Part shown: positions 1 to 7,953 of the stretch, in pieces
Numbering within the stretch: position 1 is the first letter of the stretch
Layout: each line of letters opens with the position of its first letter
NCBI GenBank assembly: GCA_040004225.1
Contig: JBDUBI010000167.1
Location: forward strand, 1 to 22,265
Direction of reading: 5' to 3'
Source: JALYUA01 sp040004225
GTDB lineage: Bacteria; Acidobacteriota; Thermoanaerobaculia; UBA5066; Gp7-AA6
Length of the DNA stretch: 22,265 nt
Translations under genes and position numbers: made by a program
Notes under the pieces: model-generated
The model's database searches: none
The model's input: the letters and a program-made list of their open reading frames with translations, nothing else
What the model was told of the DNA's origin: nothing

Positions 1-51
1 GCCCCCTCGCCCCGGGCTCGGGGAGAGGGCTGGGGTGAGGGGGCCCGCAGG
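1..51 (+). repeat. Dispersed palindromic (REP-like) element, copy 1
   Basis: GC-rich element with an internal hairpin: positions 4-14 pair with 19-29 (10 of 11 pairs) around a GGCT loop. It matches positions 19512-19562 in inverted orientation at 49 of 51 positions. It lies outside genes, downstream of the minus-strand membrane protein gene, and may extend left of the window. Similar C/G-rich 'ccctcaccc...' palindromes are dispersed in many high-GC genomes. The remaining bases 52-135 hold only a weak GCCCC/GGGGC hairpin and no gene that I can see. Confidence 0.75.
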
Positions 52-135
52 GAGGTGCTGAGTTTCGCTACCACGGCGATCGAGACCTCCTTGCCCCGCT
101 GTTGGGGCGAAGTCTTCGCCGCGTCCTCGCCGCGG

Positions 136-2115
136 CTACGGTCTGGGCCCGCAGAAGCGTTCGACGTCCACGAAGTGAAGAAACCTTCCATGGGGCGACA
201 GGGTGTCGAATCCCGGGGAACGCCCGTCAGCCCCCGACGCCAGATGGACGCCCGATTCGACCTCCACCCAGTCGATCCGATCCCGCCGCGCGAGCGCGCA
301 GAACTTGGCCCGGTCCCGCGCGCCGTAGAGGTCGATCAACTCGCGCTGCCGGCGCGCCACGTCGAAGCCTGCGGACGCCACCAGCGAGGCGGTGCCGCGC
401 TCGTCCGCGTCGTTGCCGAGGAAGAGTTTGCGTCCGGCCATATGGAGCGCGTTCGATTCGAACGAGACGAACGCGTCCCGGGGAGCGGTGCTTTCGCGGA
501 CGATGCGGGTCATCTCGGTTGGATACGGCGCGTAAAGCACCGTCGGACGGCTCCGCCAGAAGGGGACCAATTCGAGCACCCCGGAGAAGGTGAGAAGCGC
601 CAGCACGGCAGTCACCCCGCAGACGCGGAGCGCGACAGTCTGGCGGGAGCGCCAGATCCTCTCCACGACGAAGAGCGCGGCGGCGACGTCGAGGAAGAGG
701 CTCATCGGGCGAAGCCACTTGTGGTTGTCATAGACGGACAGCGGAACGAGCTGCACCGCGTTCACCACGAGGAACGTGGGGAAAAGGATGGATGCGAGGG
801 CGTCGAAGAGAGGCCGCCTCCGGCGGTACGCGAGGACGAGGCCCCAGACACCCAGCACGGCCTTGAGTCCCCAGGCGTACAGCCAGTAACCGACCGCGTG
901 GATCAGAGAGAACGGCGGCCCTCCCGGCATCGTCGAGAAGGCGGGGTTCCATCGGAGGGCGGCGCGGCCGCCGGGAACGAACCATTCGGGCCGCGACACC
1001 CACGCGATCCACGCGAGGAAGGCCCCGCCCGAGACCGCCATCCCGGCGAGGACCGCGCCGGTTTTCCGGCGGTCCGGGGCCGTGGCGAAAAGCCATACGA
1101 CCGCGAGCCCCAGGGTAATCGTCGCGAAAACGTGCCACAGCGCAAAGAGACCGAAAGCGATCCCCGCCGCCACCGAGAAGAAACGGCTCCAGCGCGCGCG
1201 GGTCGAGAGGAGCAGAACGGAAGCGAGAAGAAACGCGGACGCGAAAACGAGCTGCCGTTCTTCGAGGAAGTAGAAGAGGTTGAACATCGTGCCGTTGTAG
1301 GCGAACGGGTTGCCCGCTACGAACGAGGCGAGGTAGGGATGCTCGCGTCGCGAGAGCAGCTCCCACACTCCCGAAAACGCCGGCCGGCCGGGGCGGGGCG
1401 CCAGCGCATCCAGGAACCGCAGGCTGCTCGAAGTGCAGGCGAGAATGGCGGCCAGCATGCCCGTCCCCGCGCTGCCCGAGAGTTCCTCGGCGAAGCCGAC
1501 GAGAAGCCCCAGAACGGCAAAGAGCGACATCGCGCTGACCAGCAGAAACGCCGGGGCGAGGCGCACCCCGAACGCGACCGGGACCGCCGTCAGGAGGTCG
1601 AAAAAGAAGTGATACGTCTCCGGAGCGCCGGCGAACGACTCGTTCTGGGCAGGGAAATTGTCTCCGAAGGCGAAGTTCTGGACGATCGGCGCGTGGACGT
1701 TCAGATCCCAGTAGACGGGGCTGCGGTAGAGCGCCTCGGAGGTCTGTGTGAGGTGCGGCCGGTAGAAGAAGAACGCGAAGGCGGCGCAACCGGCGAGGAA
1801 GAGGGCCTTTCGCACTCTCCCCGGTCCGGCACGGCCGAAGAGGAGGGCGCGGGCCGATCGTGCGGCATCGCGGCGCAGGGTTAGAAGGCCGGCCACCGCG
1901 AGGGCCAGAACGACGCCAGCGGCCTTGCGCAGGACTCCTTCGGTGAAGGGGGCGAGCGAGACGGCGAGGACGTAGACGAGCGTCGTCGCCGCGAAGAGTC
2001 CGAAGACCCACGCCGTGAGCAGGCGAGCGAGGCTCGAGCGCAGGAGAGCCGCGCGGTCGAAGGCTACGTACACGAGCCATCCGGGAACGACGAGAAAAAG
2101 GACGGAGATGATCAT
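136..2115 (-). CDS. Polytopic membrane protein, GT-C glycosyltransferase-like (unassigned)
   Basis: A 659-residue protein with roughly a dozen hydrophobic segments up to about residue 515, then a soluble C-terminal domain of about 140 residues. After the second or third membrane segment there is a long extracytoplasmic loop with acidic and His residues (YWDLNVHAP at 135-143, YHFFFD at 168-173). That layout resembles GT-C fold glycosyltransferases, which use polyprenyl-phosphate sugars and keep acidic residues in the first large loop. No family-specific motif was recognised, so the enzymatic role is an inference. The start ATG leads straight into a membrane segment, but no clear Shine-Dalgarno sequence is visible. 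It lies 43 bp downstream of the MBL hydrolase gene on the same strand and may be cotranscribed with it. Alternatives are a YfhO-type or other uncharacterised polytopic protein. Confidence 0.8.
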   Translation of the reverse strand: MIISVLFLVVPGWLVYVAFDRAALLRSSLARLLTAWVFGLFAATTLVYVLAVSLAPFTEGVLRKAAGVVLALAVAGLLTLRRDAARSARALLFGRAGPGRVRKALFLAGCAAFAFFFYRPHLTQTSEALYRSPVYWDLNVHAPIVQNFAFGDNFPAQNESFAGAPETYHFFFDLLTAVPVAFGVRLAPAFLLVSAMSLFAVLGLLVGFAEELSGSAGTGMLAAILACTSSSLRFLDALAPRPGRPAFSGVWELLSRREHPYLASFVAGNPFAYNGTMFNLFYFLEERQLVFASAFLLASVLLLSTRARWSRFFSVAAGIAFGLFALWHVFATITLGLAVVWLFATAPDRRKTGAVLAGMAVSGGAFLAWIAWVSRPEWFVPGGRAALRWNPAFSTMPGGPPFSLIHAVGYWLYAWGLKAVLGVWGLVLAYRRRRPLFDALASILFPTFLVVNAVQLVPLSVYDNHKWLRPMSLFLDVAAALFVVERIWRSRQTVALRVCGVTAVLALLTFSGVLELVPFWRSRPTVLYAPYPTEMTRIVRESTAPRDAFVSFESNALHMAGRKLFLGNDADERGTASLVASAGFDVARRQRELIDLYGARDRAKFCALARRDRIDWVEVESGVHLASGADGRSPGFDTLSPHGRFLHFVDVERFCGPRP

Positions 2116-2158
2116 GAAAGAGCCGGAGGCTCCCGCCGGCGGCGGCGGTTCCGACCGC

Positions 2159-3016
2159 TCAGTCGAAAGAGTCCTGGAGAACCGGGACGACGTGCACCCG
2201 TCTTTTCCCGTTCGCCTCGTCGACCAGGGTTCCCCACGGGACGTTCGGGTCGTGTTCGAAGACGCAAAGCCATCCCTCCCGCACCGCTTCCGCCAGAAGC
2301 CGCCGCTTGTTGTCGAGGAGCTCGACCGGATAGAGGTCGTATCCCATGTTCCAGGGCAGAGGGACGTGCGCCGAGGTCGGGAGCGCGTCGGCGAAGTAGA
2401 AGGCCGTCCTGCCGCCGGAGTCGATGCGAACCGCCTGCATACCGGCGTTGTGCCCGGGAAGGGGCACGACGCGCACGCCCGGCCGGATTTCGGTTTCGCC
2501 GTCTAAGCCTTCGAGGCGCCCGGCCGCGGCAAACGGCTCCCAGTTTGCCGGGTCATACGACGCGCGATCGCGTTCGTGCGGAGCGCGCGCGTGGGCGACC
2601 TCGGCGGACTGGACGTAGAGGGTCGCGTTCCGAAAAGCGGGGACCGGGACGCCGTCCTGGAGGCGCGTGGCCCCGCCGGCGTGGTCGAAGTGCAGGTGGG
2701 AGAGCACGAGCGCGTCGACGTCCTCGGGCCGCACGCCCCGGTCGGCGAGCGAGCTCGTGAGGTCGGGAGGGTGGGAGATGGCGTAGATCTCCCGTTCACG
2801 GGCATTCCATTTCGTCCCGAGCCCGCTCTCGACGAGCACGGTGTATCCCACTCCCCGGACGAGGAGGCAGTTGGTCGCGAGCCCGATCCGGTTTTTTTCG
2901 TCCGCGGGAAACTTCCGCTCCCAGAGCACCTTCGGGACGACGCCGAACATGGCGCCTCCGTCGAGGCGGAAGGTCGCATCCTGCACGATGTCGAGGCGCA
3001 GATCTCCGAAGCGCAT
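2159..3016 (-). CDS. MBL-fold metallo-hydrolase (lactonase-like)
   Basis: A 285-residue metallo-beta-lactamase superfamily protein, probably a cytoplasmic hydrolase. The zinc motif HLHFDH is at 107-112 (H107, H109, D111, H112). Further ligand candidates are H189 in PGHNAG, D210 in YFADA and H255. The order and spacing fit the AHL-lactonase/YtnP-like branch, but the substrate cannot be read from sequence. The reading frame stays open upstream to about 3409 because the heptamer repeat at 3038-3093 has no stop codons. I chose the ATG at 3016 because the family's conserved part begins there and the upstream translation is low-complexity repeat. No clear ribosome site is visible. It is divergent from a second MBL-fold gene and is followed after 43 bp by the GT-C-like membrane protein. 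Confidence 0.85.
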   Translation of the reverse strand: MRFGDLRLDIVQDATFRLDGGAMFGVVPKVLWERKFPADEKNRIGLATNCLLVRGVGYTVLVESGLGTKWNAREREIYAISHPPDLTSSLADRGVRPEDVDALVLSHLHFDHAGGATRLQDGVPVPAFRNATLYVQSAEVAHARAPHERDRASYDPANWEPFAAAGRLEGLDGETEIRPGVRVVPLPGHNAGMQAVRIDSGGRTAFYFADALPTSAHVPLPWNMGYDLYPVELLDNKRRLLAEAVREGWLCVFEHDPNVPWGTLVDEANGKRRVHVVPVLQDSFD

Positions 3017-3037
3017 GGGGGGATGGTAGCGCTGATG

Positions 3038-3093
3038 GAAAGGCGAAAGGCGAAAGGCGAAAGGCGAAAGGCGGAAAGCGAAAGGCGAAGGGC
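3038..3093. repeat. Heptanucleotide tandem repeat, unit GAAAGGC
   Basis: Eight consecutive 7-bp units on the plus strand: five perfect GAAAGGC, then GGAAAGC, GAAAGGC and GAAGGGC, decaying into GGGAGC. The array fills much of the 147-bp space between two divergent MBL-fold genes, where their promoters would be expected. G-runs follow (GGGCGGG near 3090, GGGAGGGAGGGGG at 3113-3125). Copy number in such arrays can change by slippage. Confidence 0.9.
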
Positions 3094-3163
3094 GGGAGCG
3101 AATGCCAGTAGAGGGAGGGAGGGGGCTTGACTCTCGACCCGCGAGTGCGGACGCTCTGTTCGG

Positions 3164-3913
3164 ATGCGCCTCCATTTTTTCGGGACCAGGGGATACGTCG
3201 ACGCAAAGTCGCGTTCCCACACGGGACATTCGGCGTTCACGGTCGAGGCTGCCGGATTCCGGCTCCTGTGCGATTTCGGCGAGAACCGACGCGGCCGGCT
3301 CGCGAAGATCGCTCCCGACGCGGTCTTTGTCTCGCACGCGCATCCGGACCACGCCTGGGGGCTGGCGGAGGGAACCGACGTTCCCGTGCTCGCCTCGGAG
3401 ACCTCGCATTCGCTTCTCTCCGGTTTCCCGATCTCAAAACGGATCCGCGCGTCGCCGGGTATCCCCCGGGCCCTGGGGCCTTTCCGGGTGACCACGTTCG
3501 AAGTGGTCCACTCGATCCGGTGCCCTTGTGTCGCCGCGCGCATCGAGACTCCCGAGGGAACCCTCGTCTACTCGGGCGACATCGTGAGCTTCGAGACCGC
3601 GGCCGCGAGGGACCGGACGCTGGCCGGCGCGGACGTCTACGTCGGGGACGGATCGACGCTCACCGCGTCGCTCGTTCGCCGGCACGGCAGCGGCGCGCTC
3701 GTCGGCCACACGACCATTCGGGCCCAGCTCGGATGGCTCGGCCGGGCGAACGTTCCGATCGCCGTCTTCTCCCACTTCGGCGAAGAGCCGATCCGCATGG
3801 GAGACCGGGACTTGAAGCGCGCGATCGTGGAGCTGGCCGGAAAATCCGCTCCCGGGTGCCGCGTCCTCGTGGCGCGGGACGGATACGAGATCGAAGTCCC
3901 TCCTCCGAAATAG
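3164..3913 (+). CDS. MBL-fold protein, RNase Z / phosphodiesterase-like
   Basis: A 249-residue metallo-beta-lactamase fold protein with the signature HAHPDH at 58-63 (H58, H60, D62, H63). Further ligand candidates are H116, D139 in YSGDI and H204 in FSHFG. The N-terminal MRLHFFGTRG resembles the 'hGTGG' opening strand of the RNase Z/ElaC and PqqB-like branch. The overall pattern suggests a phosphodiesterase or a related hydrolase, not a class B lactamase; the exact substrate is unknown. The start ATG sits at the beginning of the first beta strand. A TTGACT sequence lies at 3127-3132, but no convincing -10 accompanies it. It is divergent from the other MBL gene and convergent with the ccm run, from which a perfect hairpin at 3957-3980 separates it. 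Confidence 0.85.
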   Translation: MRLHFFGTRGYVDAKSRSHTGHSAFTVEAAGFRLLCDFGENRRGRLAKIAPDAVFVSHAHPDHAWGLAEGTDVPVLASETSHSLLSGFPISKRIRASPGIPRALGPFRVTTFEVVHSIRCPCVAARIETPEGTLVYSGDIVSFETAAARDRTLAGADVYVGDGSTLTASLVRRHGSGALVGHTTIRAQLGWLGRANVPIAVFSHFGEEPIRMGDRDLKRAIVELAGKSAPGCRVLVARDGYEIEVPPPK

Positions 3914-3956
3914 AGAACTGCGCACCGGCAACGTGTGCGAAACCCCCGGAAACAGG

Positions 3957-3980
3957 TCCGCCCGGCAGGAGCCGGGCGGA
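3957..3980. terminator. Perfect 10-bp hairpin between convergent genes
   Basis: TCCGCCCGGC (3957-3966), loop AGGA, GCCGGGCGGA (3971-3980). It lies between the plus-strand MBL gene and the minus-strand end of the ccm run, so it is well placed as a bidirectional terminator. The plus strand continues with AAAAAG, not a T-run, so it is not a canonical rho-independent terminator on either strand. Confidence 0.5.
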
Positions 3981-4002
3981 AAAAGAATCCGGGAAATTGC
4001 GG

Positions 4003-4929
4003 TTAGTTTCCGCCGGACTTGCCCCCGTTCGGTTTGGCTCCGCCATTGTTGTTGGCAGGTGCCGTCGCGGGAGGCGCCGTCGTGGTGCCCGTCCCGTTGG
4101 AAGTGCCGTTCTGGTTTGGCGTGGCCGTGCCGGTCGTCGTCGTTCCGTTGTTCGTTCCGGTTCCGCTGCCGTTCGTCGTCGTCGTGCCGGTCCCTGTCGT
4201 CGGAAATCCGTTGGGGCCGATGGGCTGAGCGGCTCCCGGCTGCGGGCCGGGGCCGGACGTCGTCGGGTACCCGTTTTGACCGATCGGCTGCGCCGCGCCG
4301 GGCTGGCCCGCGTTCGCGGTCGCGGTTCCGGTCCCGTTCGCGGGCGTGGTCAGGGTGGGGTTGATCGACGTGGTCGCGTTCGTTCCGTTGGTGCCGTTCG
4401 TGGTGCCTGCCGTGTTCCCGGTCTGGGCCGGAAGATCACCCGGGAACACCTGGGCGTCGACGGCCGCCCGGGCGCGGATGTCGCCGGACGGGCTCGGGGC
4501 CCCGGCCGTCTGTCCACCGGCCCTCGCCGGACCCGCGTCGGCTGAACTGCCGGCACCCGTCGGACCGATTGCGATCGCCTCGCCGGGAGCCAGCGGGCGG
4601 ACGGGAGCCGTGGCGGTCGCCGTTCCCGTTCCGACGGTGCGGGCCAGCCGAGGCGTCTGCACCGTCTTGACCGTCGTCGTCCGAACCGTGGTGGAGCGTG
4701 CCGCCGTCAGAGGCGTGATCCCGGCGACGGCTTCGGCGGGGACCCCCGTCAGGCGGCCGTCGGGGTGCCGGTGGAACAGCAGGACGCTGCCGTGGGCCAC
4801 CGGCTCGTCCCTCGTCAGAATCGGCGTAACGGTGCCGCCGCGGAGGTCGATGCGGTAGAGCGCGCCGGCGCCGGCAATGCCCGTGAGGCCGCAGAGCAGA
4901 AACGCGAGTGAGATCTGGCGTGTTTTCAT
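4003..4929 (-). CDS. Exported Thr/Gly/Asn-rich low-complexity protein downstream of ccmF
   Basis: A 308-residue protein that I do not recognise. The first 24 residues form a signal peptide or signal anchor (MKTRQ then a hydrophobic core ending near AGAGA). Next comes a compact segment of about 50 residues with strand-like sequence and the motif LFHRHPDG (51-58). The rest is disordered and rich in Thr, Gly, Asn, Pro and Ala. Near residues 209-244 a 21-residue unit occurs twice, each starting QPGAAQPIG and containing NGxPTT. There is no CxxCH haem motif and almost no Cys. A GTG twelve bases upstream (4941) is an alternative start; neither has a clear ribosome site. It lies 52 bp after ccmF on the same strand, so it is probably cotranscribed with the maturation genes. 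A cell-envelope role is an inference from the signal sequence and composition. Confidence 0.75.
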   Translation of the reverse strand: MKTRQISLAFLLCGLTGIAGAGALYRIDLRGGTVTPILTRDEPVAHGSVLLFHRHPDGRLTGVPAEAVAGITPLTAARSTTVRTTTVKTVQTPRLARTVGTGTATATAPVRPLAPGEAIAIGPTGAGSSADAGPARAGGQTAGAPSPSGDIRARAAVDAQVFPGDLPAQTGNTAGTTNGTNGTNATTSINPTLTTPANGTGTATANAGQPGAAQPIGQNGYPTTSGPGPQPGAAQPIGPNGFPTTGTGTTTTNGSGTGTNNGTTTTGTATPNQNGTSNGTGTTTAPPATAPANNNGGAKPNGGKSGGN

Positions 4930-4981
4930 GATGAGACCCACAATGCAGGAACTGTTCCGGAATCGGGGGTCCCCGTCCGAT

Positions 4982-7339
4982 TCAGACCCGGCTGCGGAGA
5001 CTCACGGGAAGGGCGGGTCCGACACCGGGGGCTGGAGCGGTCGCCGCGGGACCGGGCTCACCTCGGGGTGCCGCCTCCGCTTCGAGCGCGGCCACCGCGC
5101 GGCTCGCTTCGCGGGAGCGTTTGACGAGCGCGAGGAGGGCTCCCGCCATCATGACGTAAAAGCCGCCCCAGACGAGCGCGATCAGAGGCTTGCGGGTCAC
5201 GTCCACGGAAAGGCTCTCGACCGTCGCGGCCTGATGCTCAGCGGTGAGATCCTTCGAAACCCCCCGCATCTTCAGAACCACCGCGCCATCCGTCGGCGAC
5301 ACGGAGAGAACCTGCAGGAACGCGCCCGAGAGTCCGGGGACCGCGATCTCCGGGGAGTCGGCGGGCCGGCCGTCGGTGTAAAAAACGTATCGGGCGGTCA
5401 CGTCATGCTTCGTTCCATCCGGCGGCGTGACCGTGAGCTCGGTCAAGACCAGCATGGATTTTTCGCCCCGCAGCATCGCGGCGCGATCCGCATTGAATTC
5501 GCGAAACGTGAATCCCGTTCCCTCGATGTTGGTCGTCGTCCCTTTGGTCAGGCGGACTTCGCGCCCGAACTGCTCGGGCTGGCCCGGATCGTAGGACTGC
5601 GGCGCGACGTAGAAATCGAAAAGCGGCGAGTTTCGGATTGCGGGGTTGGCCATGAGCTGATTCGTCTTCGTGTTCACGTACATCTTCGGATACAGGTAAC
5701 CGGCCTTTCCCCCCGCCGAGTCCACGCGCACTTCCATCGCCTGCTTCGCGGTCGCCGTTCCGGGCACGACGCGGAGGAACGTCAGCGTCGAGTCGCCCAC
5801 CTTGACCGGTTTGCCGACGGGTAGCGTCAGGCGGGTGGACCGGGCATAAACGCCGGACACAACCACCCCCGCGAGGAAGATCCCGACGCCGACGTGCGCG
5901 AGATAGCCGCCCGCGCCGCCGAACTTTCCGTTCCGCGCCTTGCGAACGACGGCCCGCAGGTTCATGTCGGCCGAGAAGCCCGCCAGAAAGAGGAGCGCGA
6001 GTGTCAGCGGCTGGCGCGCCCCGGCGATCAGCGCGATCGCCAGAATTCCGGCAGCCACGATCAGCGAGCGACGGGCGCTTCGGGCGAGGGCCCGGTACGT
6101 GTCGCCCTTCCACGAAACGAAGGGGACGAGCGCTGCGAGGAGGATTAAGAGCGCGGCGGCAGGAGACGTCGTCTGGTTGTAGAAGCTGGCCTGCACCTGA
6201 GACGGGTTCCCCGTCAGGCGCGTCAAAAGCGGGGCGGACGTCCCGAGAAGGATCACGAACCCGAGCGCGCAAAACGCCGCGATGCCCAGAATGAAAAGGA
6301 CGCTGCGGGAGAGAAACGGGGGCTCCTCTTCCTGAAGAGAGGGGATCGAGCGCCACCGCCAGGCGATCAGCGCGGCCGACAGTCCGAGGAAGCCGAGAAG
6401 GATCGCAACCAGCCAGCCCGTGATCCCGAGATCGATGAAGGAATGCACCGAGAAGTCGGCGAGGACGCCCGAGCGAGTGAGAAAGGTGCCGTACAGGATT
6501 GCTATGTAAGAGACGCACGCCAGAATCAGATTCACTTTTCGATGGCGCTTTTTCACGCGCTGCAGGAACATCCCGTGGACGAGCGCGGCGGTGAAGAGCC
6601 AGGGCACGAGGCTCGTGTTCTCGACCGGGTCCCATCCCCAGTATCCGCCCCATCCGAGGGTCTTGTAGGCCCAGTAACCGCCCATCAGGATCGCGGTGCC
6701 GAGCGTCACGAACGTGAACAGGGCCCAGGGAATCGCGCGGGTCACCCATCCGTCCCACCGCTTCTTCCACAGGGCCGCGATCGCGAAGGCGAAAGGGACG
6801 GACAGCGACGCGAAGCCGGAGAACATAACGGGCGGATGGATCACCATCCATGGGTCCTGCAGAAGCGGGTTCAACCCGACGCCGTCTTCGGGAGCCGCGC
6901 CCGGGAGCAGCCGGAAGGGGCTCTGCCGGCAGAGGATCGCGACGATTCCGAGGAACGTCGCGAGGTAGACGACCATGACGGGCGCTTCCTGCTCCTTTGC
7001 GCTGCGCCAGACGACCAGCCCGATCAAGGCGCCCCAGAAGCACCACAGCAGAAACGACCCTTCCTGTCCTCCCCAGAAGGACGAGATCAGGAAGTGGAGC
7101 GGAAGGTCGCGGCTCGAGTAGGCATTGACGTAAGAGACGTCGAAGCGGTGCTGGAGCAAAAGCGCGAGAAGAACACCGCACGCCGCCACGATGCAGGTCG
7201 CAAACGCCGCATAGGCGCTCCGCGCCAGCGGAATCAGGTGCGGGCGACCCCGGTCGGCCCGCAGGTAGAGCAGAAGGGAGATCGTTCCGGCGGCGAGCGC
7301 TCCCCAGATCGCGGCCACACCGGGCCAGAAGTAGGCCAT
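4982..7339 (-). CDS. ccmF: Cytochrome c haem lyase subunit CcmF
   Basis: A 785-residue polytopic membrane protein of the CcmF/NrfE family. It takes haem from CcmE and attaches it to apocytochrome c on the outer face of the membrane. The tryptophan-rich WWD motif GWGGYWGWDPVENTS is at 229-243, flanked by the periplasmic histidine candidates H168 (VIHPPVMF) and H255 (LVHG). The family's N-terminal FWGGQEGS is near 88-95. A periplasmic domain of about 200 residues precedes the last membrane span, which makes the protein longer than the roughly 650 residues usual for proteobacterial CcmF. The reading frame opens further upstream, but the ATG at 7339 shares a base with the ccmE stop codon (TGATG), indicating coupled translation. 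No ccmH or ccmI gene follows; next is the Thr/Gly-rich exported protein. Confidence 0.95.
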   Translation of the reverse strand: MAYFWPGVAAIWGALAAGTISLLLYLRADRGRPHLIPLARSAYAAFATCIVAACGVLLALLLQHRFDVSYVNAYSSRDLPLHFLISSFWGGQEGSFLLWCFWGALIGLVVWRSAKEQEAPVMVVYLATFLGIVAILCRQSPFRLLPGAAPEDGVGLNPLLQDPWMVIHPPVMFSGFASLSVPFAFAIAALWKKRWDGWVTRAIPWALFTFVTLGTAILMGGYWAYKTLGWGGYWGWDPVENTSLVPWLFTAALVHGMFLQRVKKRHRKVNLILACVSYIAILYGTFLTRSGVLADFSVHSFIDLGITGWLVAILLGFLGLSAALIAWRWRSIPSLQEEEPPFLSRSVLFILGIAAFCALGFVILLGTSAPLLTRLTGNPSQVQASFYNQTTSPAAALLILLAALVPFVSWKGDTYRALARSARRSLIVAAGILAIALIAGARQPLTLALLFLAGFSADMNLRAVVRKARNGKFGGAGGYLAHVGVGIFLAGVVVSGVYARSTRLTLPVGKPVKVGDSTLTFLRVVPGTATAKQAMEVRVDSAGGKAGYLYPKMYVNTKTNQLMANPAIRNSPLFDFYVAPQSYDPGQPEQFGREVRLTKGTTTNIEGTGFTFREFNADRAAMLRGEKSMLVLTELTVTPPDGTKHDVTARYVFYTDGRPADSPEIAVPGLSGAFLQVLSVSPTDGAVVLKMRGVSKDLTAEHQAATVESLSVDVTRKPLIALVWGGFYVMMAGALLALVKRSREASRAVAALEAEAAPRGEPGPAATAPAPGVGPALPVSLRSRV

Positions 7340-7749
7340 CAGGTGCGTCCGACTGGCCTCGGGGCCGCCGCGTAGGCCTTCTCGACCTCGGCGCCCTGGT
7401 ACTTGGAAGGGCATTTCACGAGGAGCCGCTCCGCGTCGATGCGGCCCGCCTGGTAGCGGCCGATGGCCACGACCGATATGGCGTCCTTGAAATTGCCGGG
7501 CTTGATCCCCCGGTAGACGACGGGCATCCGGTGGCCGGAAGCGTCCAGGATGTCGAACGAAAGCTCCTGGCGGGACGTGTCGTAACGGTCGCTCTGCTTG
7601 TCGAGGCTGCCCATGACTTGTACGGTTCCCCGCGACCGCGTCGCTTCATCGAAGGACAGATAGGGAGTCAGCGTCTTCTGGAAGGCGGTGACCCCCAGGA
7701 CAATGAACGCGGCGGCAAAAACCGCCGCAATCCAGTAACCCTTTCTCAT
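7339..7749 (-). CDS. ccmE: Haem chaperone CcmE, CXXXY type
   Basis: A 136-residue membrane-anchored haem chaperone: one N-terminal span (about 4-23) followed by a periplasmic OB-fold-like domain (TVQVMGSL, ELSFDI, VVYRGIKPGNFKD). CcmE binds haem covalently and hands it to CcmF. In the common form the ligand is a His in a KHDExY motif. Here the equivalent place reads LLVKCPSKY, giving C113-x3-Y117. This CXXXY form is known from archaea and Desulfovibrio-type bacteria, usually alongside reduced Ccm sets. The short tail after Tyr117 has no His-rich extension. The start overlaps the ccmD stop (ATGA), and the stop overlaps the ccmF start (TGATG). Confidence 0.95.
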   Translation of the reverse strand: MRKGYWIAAVFAAAFIVLGVTAFQKTLTPYLSFDEATRSRGTVQVMGSLDKQSDRYDTSRQELSFDILDASGHRMPVVYRGIKPGNFKDAISVVAIGRYQAGRIDAERLLVKCPSKYQGAEVEKAYAAAPRPVGRT

Positions 7750-7856
7750 CGTTCCCGTTCCCGGTCGGAAATGCGCCGATCGAGGCGCCAGAGGTAGAAA
7801 AAGAGACCCACCCAGACGACCACGTTGACGGCCGCCAGGAAGCCCAGGCTGTTCAT
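7746..7856 (-). CDS. ccmD: CcmD-like small membrane protein
   Basis: A 36-residue protein translated by hand. It has a short N-terminus, one hydrophobic span (about LGFLAAVNVVVWVGLFFYLW, 4-23), then a strongly charged tail (RLDRRISDRERER). CcmD proteins are tiny single-span partners that help release haem-loaded CcmE from CcmC, and they show this same topology with a basic or charged C-terminal tail. The position between ccmC and ccmE is the canonical one. GGAGAG lies about 8 bases before the ATG and supports the start. The stop overlaps the ccmE start as ATGA. The 97 bp between this start and the ccmC stop contains no further gene that I can see. Assignment rests on size, topology and context, since CcmD sequence conservation is weak. 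Confidence 0.85.
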   Translation of the reverse strand: MNSLGFLAAVNVVVWVGLFFYLWRLDRRISDRERER

Positions 7857-7953
7857 AAGAGAAGTCTCTCCGCCCCGCCTCCCAAAAGCAAACCGGCTCG
7901 CGGGGCCTCTCCCTGCAACGCGCTTCCGATCCGGGACATTTCGTTGCGGCGCT

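Noticed and set aside
55..1884. Long plus-strand open frame of about 600 codons antisense to the GT-C-like gene
   Set aside because: It is highly charged with no domain pattern, while the minus strand encodes clear membrane helices. This is typical antisense openness in high-GC DNA.
3038..3093. CRISPR array
   Set aside because: Units are contiguous 7-mers with no spacers and no cas genes are nearby; the same applies to 22212-22265.
3090..3125. G-quadruplex promoter element
   Set aside because: Only three closely spaced G-runs plus one pair 16 bases away; too weak to list as a feature.
3127..3155. Promoter for the second MBL gene (TTGACT)
   Set aside because: There is no acceptable -10 box at 16-18 bp spacing.
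3017..3409. N-terminal extension of the MBL hydrolase reading SPFAFRL repeats
   Set aside because: It is the translation of the heptamer array (21 bp equals 7 residues); the conserved protein begins at 3016.
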